NCBI RefSeq assembly: GCF_001522545.3
Contig: NC_031781.1
Coordinates: forward strand, 7,693,487-7,757,486
From: Parus major
Taxonomy: Eukaryota > Chordata > Aves > Passeriformes > Paridae
Length of the DNA stretch: 64,000 bases
Direction of reading: 5' to 3'
Shown: positions 38,801 to 51,849 of the stretch, in pieces
How positions within the stretch are numbered: the stretch's first letter is position 1
Layout: every line of letters begins with the position of its first letter
The notes under the pieces: generated by a model
The model's input: the letters and a program-made list of their open reading frames with translations, nothing else
Database searches by the model: none
What the model was told of the DNA's origin: nothing
Made by a program: the position numbers and the translations under genes

Positions 38801-41800
38801 AAAGGTTATTCTTTCATCTACAGCCCAACAAAAATAGTAACCCAAATAATATAACTGGTTGCTCCTAACATAGTTTCAGTTAGAAAACTGCCTACAATGG
38901 CTGAAATTAAGCACACAGGACCGCTAGAAGCAGGTCATATACCTGTTTATTTTATTCTTTGTATTTCAAATCAGATACAAATATTTTTTAAATGTTTGGG
39001 AATGAGGATAGTCTAAATATAATATATTTCTAGGAGAAATAACATTTGCTCCATTTAGGCCTCAGACACTGCTGATGGCAGAACAAGATTGGAATGTGCA
39101 GATAATTATCTTTGAGGCTAGTCAACAGCTAGAAGGCCTTCATAATATCACCTTTAAGATCAAGCCAAGACATTCCAGTCTGAATCAAGGTTTATTTATT
39201 AAAGGATTTAGCACTTTTAGATCCAATATTGCCTGGAAGACCACCAATTTCCATTTCCAAATATCTAATTTCTCCAGTTTCTTGTGGATACATAATAGTT
39301 TCAAAATCACTTCAGTGAGAACACACATGTGCACATAAATGACATCTAAATTCCTTCCCCTCTCTAAGATGAATTTCACAGGAAACACCTACAAAGCAAA
39401 ACCTCCACAGAGAGAAAGCTACAGGAACTTTCAATAATTCTCACTCATTTAGGCAACACAGTTTAGACAACTACAGGTGTTTTTTAATAAAAGATTTTGG
39501 ATTTTTCTTGATTTTGATTAGTATAAGGGATACTGAAAAAAATAATGCATACATAAAAGATGTGCTTTGAATATTTTCTTATCTAGGAAGAGAGCTTGGC
39601 ACTTAAAAGTTAAGTGTTTTAAGTGTTTAAGAAACTCTGTTTACAATGGGTAAAAAAAATATTTTTCAAAAGTAAAGATCAGCAATTCTCTTGCTCTAAG
39701 TTGGCTTTTTCAATCTGGGATCTTTTTTGTGCTGGTGCTTATCTAAAATCTACTGTTCATGACAAGATCAAAAATAATGGTTTATAATTCAACATCTGTT
39801 CTGTAAATTCATGGCATAATCTTACAGAAATCTTACAGAGGGTCTCTATAAATGAACAAAAAAGATATATAGCCTTTCTACATATAATGGATTTGGTCAA
39901 CAGAAAGCCTAAATAATCACAGTATGATCCTGGTTATCCAAACTTCCCTGCTGTACATGTCTTCCTGTCCAACAGTGACTCCTCATAATACAAACCCATG
40001 ATTCCCCTGGATAAATGGGGTGTGATATAAGTTGTTTGAATAAGTGCTATCCTACTGTACTGCATTATGAATATAGTTTAATCTGTCGTGGTACTTGATG
40101 TAATGTTATACAACATTCCAACTCAAGAGCAAGGAAGAGTAACTCTCACTGCTATAAATGCACACGAACATGAGATAATACTGACTTACTATGTTATTCT
40201 AATACTACAAATAAACTAGTATTTCATAGAAAAAAAGCCAAAATACTGGCAAAGAATGCTTAAATAAGTTTGCTTTGATTTGATTTTTGTTTTTTGAAGA
40301 AGAAAAAAGAAGACCATCTACTTTTAAAAGACAGTATTCTTTGTATGTCTCTCCTTTACTTTAACTAAGCCGAGTTAGTAATTAAGCTGCCAAAGGGAGG
40401 CCCAGAAGATAAAAGATTTCCCAAACTAAATAACTTAAGTTTCCTGAACATAGGAAAGAAGGTTCAAGTTCCTTATCTAAAAGGACAGCAACCTTCCTCC
40501 CTGCCTCCTGCCTTCTCCAAATAGCATTTCAAAGGGAAAAAGAAAAAATGCCAATTATATACTCTGTCAGGAGGATATGTTCTTCTCACATGTGCTGCCC
40601 GTTGCTTCAGCAAGACAGAAGTAATAGAGTTAATAAGGACAGCAATCCACTATTATTCTTACTCAGCATTGTAATTATAAGTTAAAAACATTCTCCTATT
40701 CCCAGCACAGGCTTATGGTTAAAAGCCCACATGGTCCCATATACACTGTAATATCTAAAATGAAAGCCTTGAAAAAACAAAGAACTGAACCAAAGCTAAG
40801 CACATTGCTGTCTTTACCAGAGAAGTCAACTCAGAAATAAACACAACTGTTCATGAGAAAGATATTAGAAGCAATAAATTTTCTAGTGATGAGTGTTTTT
40901 AGGTGTATAATTTATGTGTTCACTCACTGGTGGCATGACCAGAAACACAGATACCACGGAATGAAAAGGAGAAAAAATCAGGGAAAGTAGAAGATTCAGA
41001 TATATGCTCTACTAGGCTGCTAAAAAAATAGCCAACTTATATGAAAGACTAGATTGTGACATATTTTCACAAAAGCAAAAACAAAAACGAGCGTTGTTGA
41101 CTCAAGAATGAACATTGGCAGGAAGCTGCCATTAGGTCTTCTATAGTTTACACTACATTTTTTCCTTCCAGACGCTGCCAGTGGGAGGTTTTAAAGCATA
41201 ATGATATACTGAGAAACTTATGACAAGCATGTCCAAACAAAGTAAAACATATTTTTCACAAAACAGTAAACTCTGATAGCTTTAAATCCATGGAGCCAGA
41301 GGTAGCCTGAAGACTAATTACAGCAGAATTGTTAACTTGTAAAACCTGTTTAAGATATTTATATATTCTTGACTTTTTTCCAGAAAATATTGTTGTAGCA
41401 GGAAGTTACTTATAAAAAAACAAAGTTGAAATAGGAAAGACGTTTTTCATACCCAAATAAGGCTAAATAGTAATATGTTTAACAGCTTGATAACAGCAAA
41501 AATAGACAAATATGTTAATTGGCATCAATTAGAAAATGTATCAGACATTACAGTAAAAAGTTTAAAAGATGGAATAGGTATAAAGCTTGAATAGTTTTTT
41601 ATTCCTGGAAGCTCTCTTTTCTAAGTCATACTTAGAGTTCGTTAATAAATTGGTACATGAGGGTATACCTGAGTATATTTAATTGTGTCGTGTAAATGGA
41701 GATCACTACAGTCACACATGCAGTCATGCTGTAACTTTTACTGTACAACCACATGACTAAGCACCATAAACCTCTAAGAACAGAAAAAAAACCTTTTCCC

Positions 41801-41842
41801 ATATTAAAACAAATTTATCTGAGCCTGTATAGAATAAAAAGA
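29881..41842 (-). other. ERC2 intron, no gene; GC-richer patches
   Basis: AT-rich unique intron. GC-richer patches occur at about 32035-32110, 33500-33700, 34200-34330 and especially 36170-36680. The last is open in several overlapping frames on both strands without family resemblance. An 8-bp inverted repeat with a 3-nt loop lies at 35554-35572. I looked here by eye for the preceding ERC2 coiled-coil exon and did not find it. Confidence 0.55.
35554..35572. repeat. Short perfect inverted repeat
   Basis: Arms aattgtac and gtacaatt (8 bp, no mismatch) surround a 3-nt loop, and a further gtacaat follows at 35578. It is probably a chance palindrome in AT-rich DNA. Confidence 0.8.
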
Positions 41843-42165
41843 GTGTTTAGCCTGGAGAAAAGGCTGAAGGGGACCTTATCACTCTACAGCACCTGAAAGG
41901 AGATTCTAGTCAGGTGGGGGCTGGTCTCTCCTTCCAGTTAACAAGTGACAGGACAAGAAACCAGGAGAGGTTTCGATTGGATATTGGGAAAAAATTCTCC
42001 ACCAAAAATACTGTCAAGCACTGTTGCCCAGTGCAGTGGTGGAGTCACCCTCCCTGAAGGTGTTTAAAACCATTTAAGTGTGGCACTGAGGGACATGGGT
42101 TAGTGATGGGTAAACAGTGATTTTAGCGGTCTTTTCCAACCCAAATGATGCTATGATTCTCTGAT
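41843..42165 (+). mobile_element. CR1 LINE 3' fragment, plus orientation
   Basis: The segment has CR1 blocks in sense order. These are 'gtgtttagcctggagaaaaggctgaaggggaccttatc', 'gtgacaggacaagaaaccaggagagg', 'ggatattgggaaaaaattctcc' and 'cctccctgaaggtgttta'. The tail reads 'ggtcttttccaacccaaatgatgctatgattctctgat', keeping the eroded CR1 terminal repeat. The copy is 5'-truncated and has no usable ORF. It is antisense to ERC2. Confidence 0.9.
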
Positions 42166-45100
42166 ATGGGATAGACAAATAATCTTGATGTGACAGCTGT
42201 AAAAGAAGCTGAATCAGATATTATTTTAGGTAATTAACTGTATTTTTCAGCTACTCCTCTCACACATAGTCCTAAATGTACTGATGGCCTAACACTTACA
42301 TTCCACATGTATAATTCAGAGTTTAGTCCGTAAATTCTCTGAAGTCATTCTTCTGCTATTACTGAAGTACTTCTTTAAATACATATTGACTAATCTATGG
42401 TTTCATACATCAAGTAGACTATTTTTCATATACAGACTTAAATCTGGCTTTAAAAACTGTACGATGAATTGTGAAAACAGTTTAAAGTTATGATTGGCTG
42501 ATAAAGTGAAACTCTACTCCATTGCACTTGGATTAGTGTGCAGCTGCAAGATATAAATTCTGTGTGAGAAACAGTACATTTTTTAATGCTCTTTGAATTA
42601 TCATGTTTTTGCAAAATGAAAGACAACTGGTTTCATATGCAGGTAAGAAATATTGGCATAAGGAATGTTATTTGATTTTAACTGAGTCATGTTGCCAGAA
42701 TGCATGAAACAGCTGCATGAGCTGAGTATCTGCCTGAGGCTACAACTATATTTCCCCCATCTTTTACCATCTGTCTGTGCTAACGTTACTGGATGCTGGT
42801 AGATATCAAACCCCACTGGGATCGTTAACTATCATAATTATTAAATGGATTCTCCACTATCCTGTTGCCTTTTCATGTCCAAGTATTTTTTACTAGATGA
42901 GACAGCATTATCTCTTTTATTTACAAATTTTTAAAAGAATGTTATGAATAAACTTACAAACAAAATTACTAAAGCTATACTGAGTGAGGCTTGCCTCTAT
43001 CAAGTTTACTCTCTTTGGCACATCTATAAATTTATTAAATGTTTATGCCAAGACCAAGAAAAAGAGACTACAGTAAGATAATAGTGAACTTTTTTCATAC
43101 GTGTGGACTATGAATAATAAAAAAAAAAGCCACTATACATGCCACTATAACCTAGACAAACATCTCAGAAAAAACAATGGTATAATTGATATTCACTTTG
43201 TACTAGGGATGCACTGAAAGATACTGTCTCATCCCTTCTGGACTTGTTTTCTATGAAATTTCAATTTAAAATGTATATAAAACCTGTTTATATTATTTCC
43301 TAGTATAAAATGCACAAAAGAATCACTAGACAAAACATTCCAGACCTGCTAAAAATAATTTTAGAAGAATATTCTCCCAATTAAGAAAGGCAAAGAAAGT
43401 CATCTGCAATGAGGAAAGGCAGACTTTCAAGCAGGATTTTTCACCTTGGAAAATGCACTACTGAAAAAGAAGCAAGGGACTATAAATGCTATGGAAAAGG
43501 TGAACTGGGAACTATTGTTCACTGTTTCTCACAGCTGAAGAATTATGGGCACCTAAGGACATTACTAGGCAACAGGCTTAAAAACCACATAAAAGGCAAA
43601 ACTCTTAATATTACATTTTATGTTGTATAGGTCAAGGATCTGGGGTGGTTATCAACCCCAAAATGAGTGCCCAAAAGTTTTAAATGCTTTATTGATTATA
43701 AGTTCTTTGGCTTCTAAACTTTGCAATATATGTGCTATTTCCAACTCAAAAGCTACCCACTGGTAAACCTGAGACAGGATATAGAGAAAAACTCCCTGTG
43801 CCTAATCTTATTTTCTTCATGCACCAATTCATGGATTATTTTACTTAATTTTTTTTTTTTCTGCTGACCAGGACAAAAATATTAAGAAGATATATCTCTT
43901 ATCTGATCCAGTTATTGTGCTAATGATTCCTTCTTTAAAAACCTGCTGCAACCAATACGTTCTCAATTCATCAGGAGGGCATATTTATCATACTTATACC
44001 CCCAGAGGGTAGCTTTATGCAAAATTACAGAATGAGTTTTCAAGCTGTGGGGACTGATCACAAAAACTGCAGATATTAATTAAAATTACTGCTGTGCATG
44101 GCTTGGAGTCTAAAAGTGATTCTGGGGAAATACCTAAAAACCACTCAGGTTTGTGACACAAGTTACACTAATTCACCCTCAGAGCCTTATGTAATGTATG
44201 ACTTTATATGGAATCAGGTTTTAAAAATATATAAATAAAAAGCCCACAAACCCAAAGCCACCCTGGGTAAAAAGTACTTAGATAAATGCAAAAATATTCA
44301 TATCTTGAAGAAAATTTTCAGTCAATCTTTGCATGGTGCAAAGAAAACACTTTTGGTGAAACCATTACAGATCAATTAAGTTTCCAAAGCAGAAAAATAA
44401 AAGTCAAATCCCTTTATGTTTCTCCCTAAAATCAAGTAAGGCTATCAAAGAGTTAATGATAGGAACTAGAATAAAAGTACAAAAAGCACTTTAGTTTCAT
44501 GAAAATAAAATAAATATTTAGGAAAGGACAGAATATATCATACATTTAAAAGGACACAGAAGTATGGAGAGTGGTTAGTACTGAACACCAAAAGGCAAGA
44601 CAGGAGCTGGACATTTGTGATCTCCCCACTAACCTGAAGAATGACATGTCTCCTACTCTTCAGGAAAACTTCACTTCTCAGTCGCCAACCTTTTCTATAA
44701 ATCAAGTTGTTTATAGAAAGGTGTATTAGTTGCTTAAATACAGCTGTGAGTAGATAGATAAGACCCGACAGACACTCTTGGTCCTCCGGTATTCAGTAAT
44801 GCGGACAGAAGTGCCCTACTGTAAATCACAATATGTTACACTAATGCAATGCACATTTTTCCTTGACAACGCTGGAATTTAAAATGTATATATACCATAT
44901 CATTACATACCTTATTACTCTACTGAAGTGTAATGATCGTATGAAAATCTCAGGAAACCATTTGTCTCCAAAAGACTGTAGCACAGTTCAGATGACTCAC
45001 GAAACACAGTCATTTGAGCTGCCATTTTGGATTCTTTCCTTGGAAAGAAAGACACCAGCCGGATTGATTATGGGCCTTGATGTCTAGAGTTTATTCTGGG

Positions 45101-48100
45101 ATTTTACAAGCAATTGGTGATTTACATCATGAAGTTTTTTTTCATGTTCAGGATATGGTTGTGGGGGGCTGGGGCAGAAGAACAGAGAAAATTTTATCAA
45201 TTGTTCTCCAGGTACAAAATTTTAAGTCTTTTGTTCCAATTTAAAACTGTAAAGAAAAAAATTTTAAAAGCTCTATGAAAACTAAATTTATTTCACAAAC
45301 ACTTAGAAAGATTCAAGCATAATATTTTTAGCTTTTTCCTGCAGTCATAGATCTTCTAAAACATTTTTATACATATTTCCATAGTGTTTCAGAAAGTACA
45401 GTGCTAAGTGGTAGTATGCTCAAGGTTATAAAACAAGGATCTTAAATTTATTAATCTTCTACCTAAGTCTGAAGTAACTGAGCAACAGATTTGATGTACC
45501 CACGGAGCAGTTAAAGCACATCTTCCTTGCTTAGGCATTAGTTGGGCATTGAACAACTCCAGAATTTCTGAAACAGGGCAGTACTTTGTGCTCATTTCAC
45601 TTTTGCAGCCTAAGAACACCTCTCTTACATATTTCACTTCCTTTTCACATTTCTAGCTTTTGCCTGATAATTTCCCTACCTTCAACCAGTATCAGTTTTA
45701 GGGTCCTGCAGAAAGAAATTGATCATCTTTTCTATCTTGGGGTCATTCTAGTTTCTGTGGGGTCATACTTTCCTGAAAATCATTAAAAAATTAATTTTAC
45801 CTTTCTTACAGGCTATGAAAAAATTCTCAACAATTGTCTAGCTGCAGATTTCCCCAAAATGCTGTATAAGATACCATTCCTTCTAGATCAATTTTACTGC
45901 TTCTTCTGTTGTCACCAGATAATTTTTCATCATAACATGTTCATAATTTTTCATATATCATAAATGTTTCTATTTTGCATAATTAAAGAACCAATGAAAT
46001 CAGTGTGTTGTTCTTTTATTCTAAAGGGAAAATTGCAATGGATTCAAACATAGCTCAATTAAGCTTCAGATCCAAATGTATGCTCAGTGAGAGCAGGAGA
46101 TACTTAATTCTTTAGTTATAAGAGTTTCCTTGTTTGAGTTGACTGTCTTTAAAAGATTTATACATGCTTATTTTTGTTTAACATAAGGCACATTTTGGCT
46201 GTATGTGAAATGGGTCTGCTGACTGTGACTCTTGAGCCACATATATAGTGGATAGGTCAAATAAAGTTCTCCTAACCGGCTTTCATTACACAACTGATAA
46301 CAGTGCTTTGCAGTAGGAATACAGCTGGATAATCTGAATCCCTGTCTGGCAAGAAAAAGAACCTGCTAAAATTATGAGATTGATTTATATGCCAGTTCCA
46401 TGATAAAGCAGATTCAGTCAGAGAACCGCTAGAGATGGAGTCATTTCCTATTTGGTAAACAAAAATAAGAGCCCATCTTCCACTTCTCCACATTTGATAT
46501 TCCAAGGTGTAAATCCTGTGGCTCTCATCTGTATAATTTTTTGGTCCAAAGGTTTTCAGATTAAGGAATCCAGTCAGGTCATGTATACAGTCTCACCCAC
46601 CCTACAGACAAACCTCTATCTCCTTTCTAACACATTATTGTAGCTTTTATTAATAAGTACAATGAGCAAAAGTATAGTTTTGACACAATGCTCTTCAATT
46701 CTAGCTCAACTGATGAGACCAGGTCATGATATATGAAGTGGGAATTCAAAACATCATTTCTGTTCCTTTAATTCAGCTGCTTTCTTAGCTAAGTATGCTG
46801 TACAGAATTCAGCCCACCATCAAAAGCTGCAGGTTTGTATTGGTGCCCTAACTATTGCTTCCAAAAAAAAACAGACATTTTCATTGTTTACGGTAAGTTG
46901 AAAAAAATAGCTTTAGAATTCTCTGTGTTGGTAGCCTGATATTTCGTATAACTCCCATGTATTTCTAGTATTCCATCTCTCCAGAAACTCCTATGTAACT
47001 TCCCCCAAGGCTACACTATTAGGTGTCTGACTCTCTTTTCCTGGGCAGTTTATAGGGAGTGTGCTCACTGATGAAATGTCTGTAACAGGACCAAACTGTC
47101 CAAACACCTCAAGTGTCAGTATAAGAGTGCAGAAGCCTTCCACATGTTTATGAATCTACATAAAGGCCACATGCAGACAGAACCTTCTCTCTACTGCCTG
47201 TCCCTGGAGAAAAGGATGCTGTGAAGAACATAAAATAAGGGTGCAATATAATTTTTTTACACACATTCCTCAGCATCAATATGACATATTCATGGAAAGA
47301 AATTACTACACACCCCACAAGTAACAAGCTTTACCCAGCTATATTCCTGCTGCTTACAAATAGCACATATCTCTTGGAGAAAAATGAATCTAAAAAATAA
47401 AAAAGAAACATCAAAGGTAACATAATTCCAGTTTTTTTATTCTTAGTTATAGCAGAAACCTTCTGGGACATTCTCCATGCACCTCCAAAATAAAATAAAA
47501 CAACAGAACAGGTGGGGAAAGTCTCACTAAAATACAGAGTTTTCAGCAGCAGACGTGTAGAAGGAAAGAGTCTTTCCACCTAACCTGTTCCAGATATTTG
47601 GCTTACCACAGGAAGGGAACACAAGAATAGCTGCACTCTGATGCATTCAGGACACTGTCCTTGCTTTCCAAGTAGCACGAGGCTGTTATGCAGCATTAAG
47701 TGGAACAAAATCTCTTCCCTCCCCATGATTCCTGACACACTTTTCAAGAAGCTTTTTTTTTTTTCTAGTTCCTCCGCTCTTACCCACAGGTTCCTATTGC
47801 CATGGTTTACTGTGGTAATGCTGCTTTTCCAATTTCTGTTTAATGAACTGAATAAATTGTTACTTAAGAAATAGTAAGATGATTTACAAATCTAATATGA
47901 ATTCACATATCTTCAAAAGAGTAAGTAAAGTTTTGGGAAACTCTTCAACAGAGTAACTAATTTAAGTCTTCACTGAAGATGAAAGTAAGTGAAGGACATA
48001 CAAAATTTCTAATTTTTAGATAAACATTTGATAGTTCAGCTGAGGATACTAAGTCATTCCAGTCCACAAAGCCAACACAGAAAATAAAACTATCTTGAAA

Positions 48101-50019
48101 GTGCGCATATAGTCACCATACTGTCAGGCCTGAAACTGGTTTTAGTTTTTAGATAACACCTTCATAATACACACAATAAAATTCTGGAAAACTAAGTTTT
48201 CAAAATTAACCTTAGGCTCAGCTGGTTTGAGCTGTAATACTTGGCTAAGGTTACATGTCAAGTTTTCAAAACTGTAATTCAAAAAGTGGCCAAACTCTGC
48301 AAACTTCACAAACACTACCAGCCCCCTTTCTTTTCTTTTTTTTTAAATGACAACCTGAGTGTAACCAGAAAAATTTCTAGGCCAAAGGAAAGTTTAAAGC
48401 GTGATCAGTTTTTTAACCTTATAGATGGAGCCACAAACATAACCCCTTAATAATGTGAAGAATAATATGTTTTTGATTTGACCATACAATGTAAGAAAAA
48501 ATAATGGGATAGGAATTCAATAGTCTTAACTTCCCAAATCCCATATGGTGTGTTTATCATTTACCATATGTGTAGTGTCTGATGTGCATATAAAGACCAT
48601 GGATTTGAGACACTTCTAAGATCAGCAGCTTGAACCCATCGTATCCTCCAGCTTCACGAGATCCAAATGAGACGCAGAACATGCACCATTTACTGTACAG
48701 GCATGTCTGTCTTCATGGAAAGTGGTATTTACATGACCAGATTTAAGAGACTTGTTAGTAAGTGATAGAAAGAAACAAAACTATACCCTTTTCTTAAACC
48801 ATTTAGTGTGTTGGATATCTTAATTGTGTCATTTTGCAATCTAAAAGATACACAAGGAAGGCTAAGTATCTAACATTAACACTTCCACTAAAAATATTCC
48901 CCAAATGGACATGAAGATGCAGGTGTAACATTTTGTTCAAATTCTGCCGTAATACAAAAATGAGAGACAAAACCTTCTGAGCTCTCCCTTCTCATCTCCA
49001 CTCCATGGACAGTAAAAAGGCTTTTAGTGGGTATAGAGATTCCTATCCATTAACACTCGGAAATAGAAAAGCAGCTCTGGAAGAAAGCGTTAAGAAACAA
49101 AGAAAGAGGAAAAATGAAAATCAGAGTTGTGTGAAACTTGGCTGTTATGGAATGTATGGCTCATCCAAACCGTTTCTTTGGCTTTGGTTCACATCCTAAA
49201 TGTTTCTTCGACTTCTGAGCTTGAAGAAAGCCAAAACTCCAAGTGAAACGTTGCCAAATCCAACATATTTTTGCAGGTTTAAGGTCAAAACCATGTAAAC
49301 CCACAGAATTCCTCCTACCATCATAAATCAGCCTGAGTTTGCCAAAATGTTTTCTGTTCTGCATAACCTTTTTTACTAAACTTTTCCTAGTAACATTTAA
49401 AATTTTAGCCATCAGTAACTGCACTTAGTAACATGATTACATAGCTTCATATCATAATGGCTTTCTTTTTCTATAACAGTTGTCATTTTTGTTTTAACTT
49501 TCTCCAATGGGGTTTGTTTTTAAATACTATCCTGTGTCCTGAGTTTGAAGAGAAGGACAACTATAGAAGCAATCTTTGGTCTTCAAGTGGATGATGCTTG
49601 CTTTCTTTAAACTATTCACTCACTTCCAGGCATTTTAAACACATGACATAGTCTCCATGCATATTCCTATGGGACTTCTGAAAAATATAATGACTTGTAA
49701 ACTTATGAGGAGGAATGACTTAATTTTTTAGAAAAGCACCTGGCTTCTTTGCCAACATACCATGTTGGCAAATTAGTTGGTCAAATACCCACTAATTCTA
49801 CTTAAAAAAAAAAACTCTTGACTTTTCAATAAAGACATCACATGTGGAGGGAGTTTTCCAAAACTTACATGAAACTCTTTTTAGAAAAAGACATCACATT
49901 AGCCACCCTCCAGTTCATAGGCAAGTTGAAAATTCACATATTTCACCTTTCATTTTCAAGAAAGTTAGCATGAAAATGGTTAGAAACTGAGAGAAACTTG
50001 GCCTGATTACAAGCTCATC
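42166..50019 (-). other. ERC2 intron, no gene seen
   Basis: AT-rich unique sequence. It contains a 12-bp hairpin at 44690-44721 and a T14 tract near 47751 that precedes ctag. A moderately complex stretch at 49005-49424 is open on both strands but is not recognised as a protein. Confidence 0.55.
44690..44721. repeat. 12-bp inverted repeat (hairpin)
   Basis: The left arm cttttctataaa (44690-44701) pairs with the right arm tttatagaaagg (44710-44721) across an 8-nt loop, with one G-T pair and no bulge. The stem is too short for a microRNA precursor. Confidence 0.8.
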
Positions 50020-50090
50020 CTACGTTTAACAAGACTTTGAACTTGGTGGTACCTTTCAACCTGAATTATCCTCTGATCCTATGATGATGA
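50020..50090 (+). mobile_element. CR1 LINE 3'-terminal fragment, plus orientation
   Basis: The sequence 'gactttgaacttggtggtacctttcaacctgaattatcctctgatcctatgatgatg' follows the end of CR1 ('gactagatgatctttaaggtcccttccaacccaaatcattctatgattctatg'). Only the last approximately 60-70 bp are recognisable. Confidence 0.65.
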
Positions 50091-51849
50091 TTTTAGTTAC
50101 TTGTGCAGTGTCTTCTGCTGTCACCTCACTCTGAGATACATCTTCTAATATTTCACCTGTAAAAAGGAGTTCTAGAAGTAGAACCTACACAAGTTATTTT
50201 TCTGTGAACACCAGAACAAGAAATATTTTTGACCTCATGACCCCATTCTCTGAAAACATTCTTTATATGCCTTGATTATCTTTGGCTCTAGAGATTCTCT
50301 GGCTGGCTTTCGCCTTCTGATACATTTGAAAACTACCAGTTTGAGAGCATTTCCTTACTTATTCCTTACTGTTCTTCATGCATTTCATGGTCTGCTTATT
50401 TGTTCTTTTTTTACTTGCCAGATCTTATTATTCTGGTTTTTTTTGAGTAGACAAATTTCAGTTTTGAGAAAGTTGGTTTTGGTTTTGTTGTTTTAGTTGT
50501 TGGGGATTTTTTGATAGCTTCCTTTATCCTGCTGTTTAATTGTGCTGGTTTCCGTTTGGTCTTATTAAAGCAGTTTATGATAGGTGGTATCCATTTCCTC
50601 TGAGCCAATATAATTTTCTTTAAATAGCCTTCATGATGCCTGTAAAGATTTTATTCCTTTGACTGTCTTTTTTAAACACTTTTTGACATGTAACAGCAAT
50701 ATGGATGCTGAATGTGACTAAGACTAAAAGTCTAAGAAAATGCATGTTCTCTTAAGCAGACTTCCATTGGTTCATACTTCAAATATTAGTCCTATGAAGT
50801 AGAGATACTTTCCAGAAACACACACACACTTCTACACTAACAGAAGTAGTCAACATTATTTGTAAAATTGATTCTGGATTCATACTATAGATGACATATT
50901 CATTATTATGGACTAGATTTTGTTTAATTACATTAAAAAAGGTAGTGGCAAAGTGGTTATTTTTTCCTTAGGAATACATATTCAGCACTAAATATCTCAA
51001 ATTTTCACCCAAATACTGAGTTACTTTTCAGCATCCTAACATTCAAAAAAACATTTACTAGCTCACTGAGTTTATTACTGATTACACTTTCCTTTAAAGC
51101 ACAAGTGCTATAGTTACATTCTGCCTGATTTACTGGCTTTCAATCACTCCTTAAAACCTGCTCTATACTTGAGAACTAGTTTGAGGAACAATAAATTTGA
51201 GGGGAAAAAAATTAAGAAATCAGATGACAAAACAAAACACAAACCCAATCAGACACACCAGGACCTTCAGAACCTTGATGGATAACACAGGTTTATACTT
51301 GCTATATCGATATCTGGGTTAGAGAACAAATGGTCACTGTACATGTGGTAAAACCTGTGGAAAATTTAATACATGTGCATGCAAAGAGATTTCTAGACTA
51401 CCTATTAAAAGTTCTTTCTCCTTTCTCAGAACTTTCATGTAGCAATACTAATCTGATACCTCTTCATTTTAAAAGATATGGAAAATATATATACCACATA
51501 GTAATACTGAAATTAAATGAAATTAAAATGTTTTAACTGAATGACTACCACTCAGCTATTTTGAATTCCAACCCTGATTTTATGTAAAATGTTCCCCTTT
51601 GATCTTGAGGTTTTTGCTTTGTATTTGGGTGATGTTTCCAACTGAGATAAAACTCAGTGGGCTACAGGATATTTTTTATAGGCTCTGTTTGGTTGAAATA
51701 CTGAGAGTGGAGACAGAGCAAAGGATGTACAGAGGCTCCAGAAACTCTTTACCTTCCACCACTTCTCCTTTACAGACTGAAGGACTCCTATTCTTATTTG
51801 GTGTGAAATAAGTAGGTCAAACCAACTGTATAGTGAAGGACATCGTGTA
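50091..51849 (-). other. ERC2 intron, no gene; T/G-rich stretch
   Basis: AT-rich unique sequence with a T/G-rich stretch at about 50430-50515 on the plus strand. No gene or recognised repeat. Confidence 0.55.

Noticed and set aside
47751..47768. T14 followed by ctag, acceptor-like on the plus strand
   Set aside because: The following frame is short and unrecognised. It is most likely a homopolymer coincidence.
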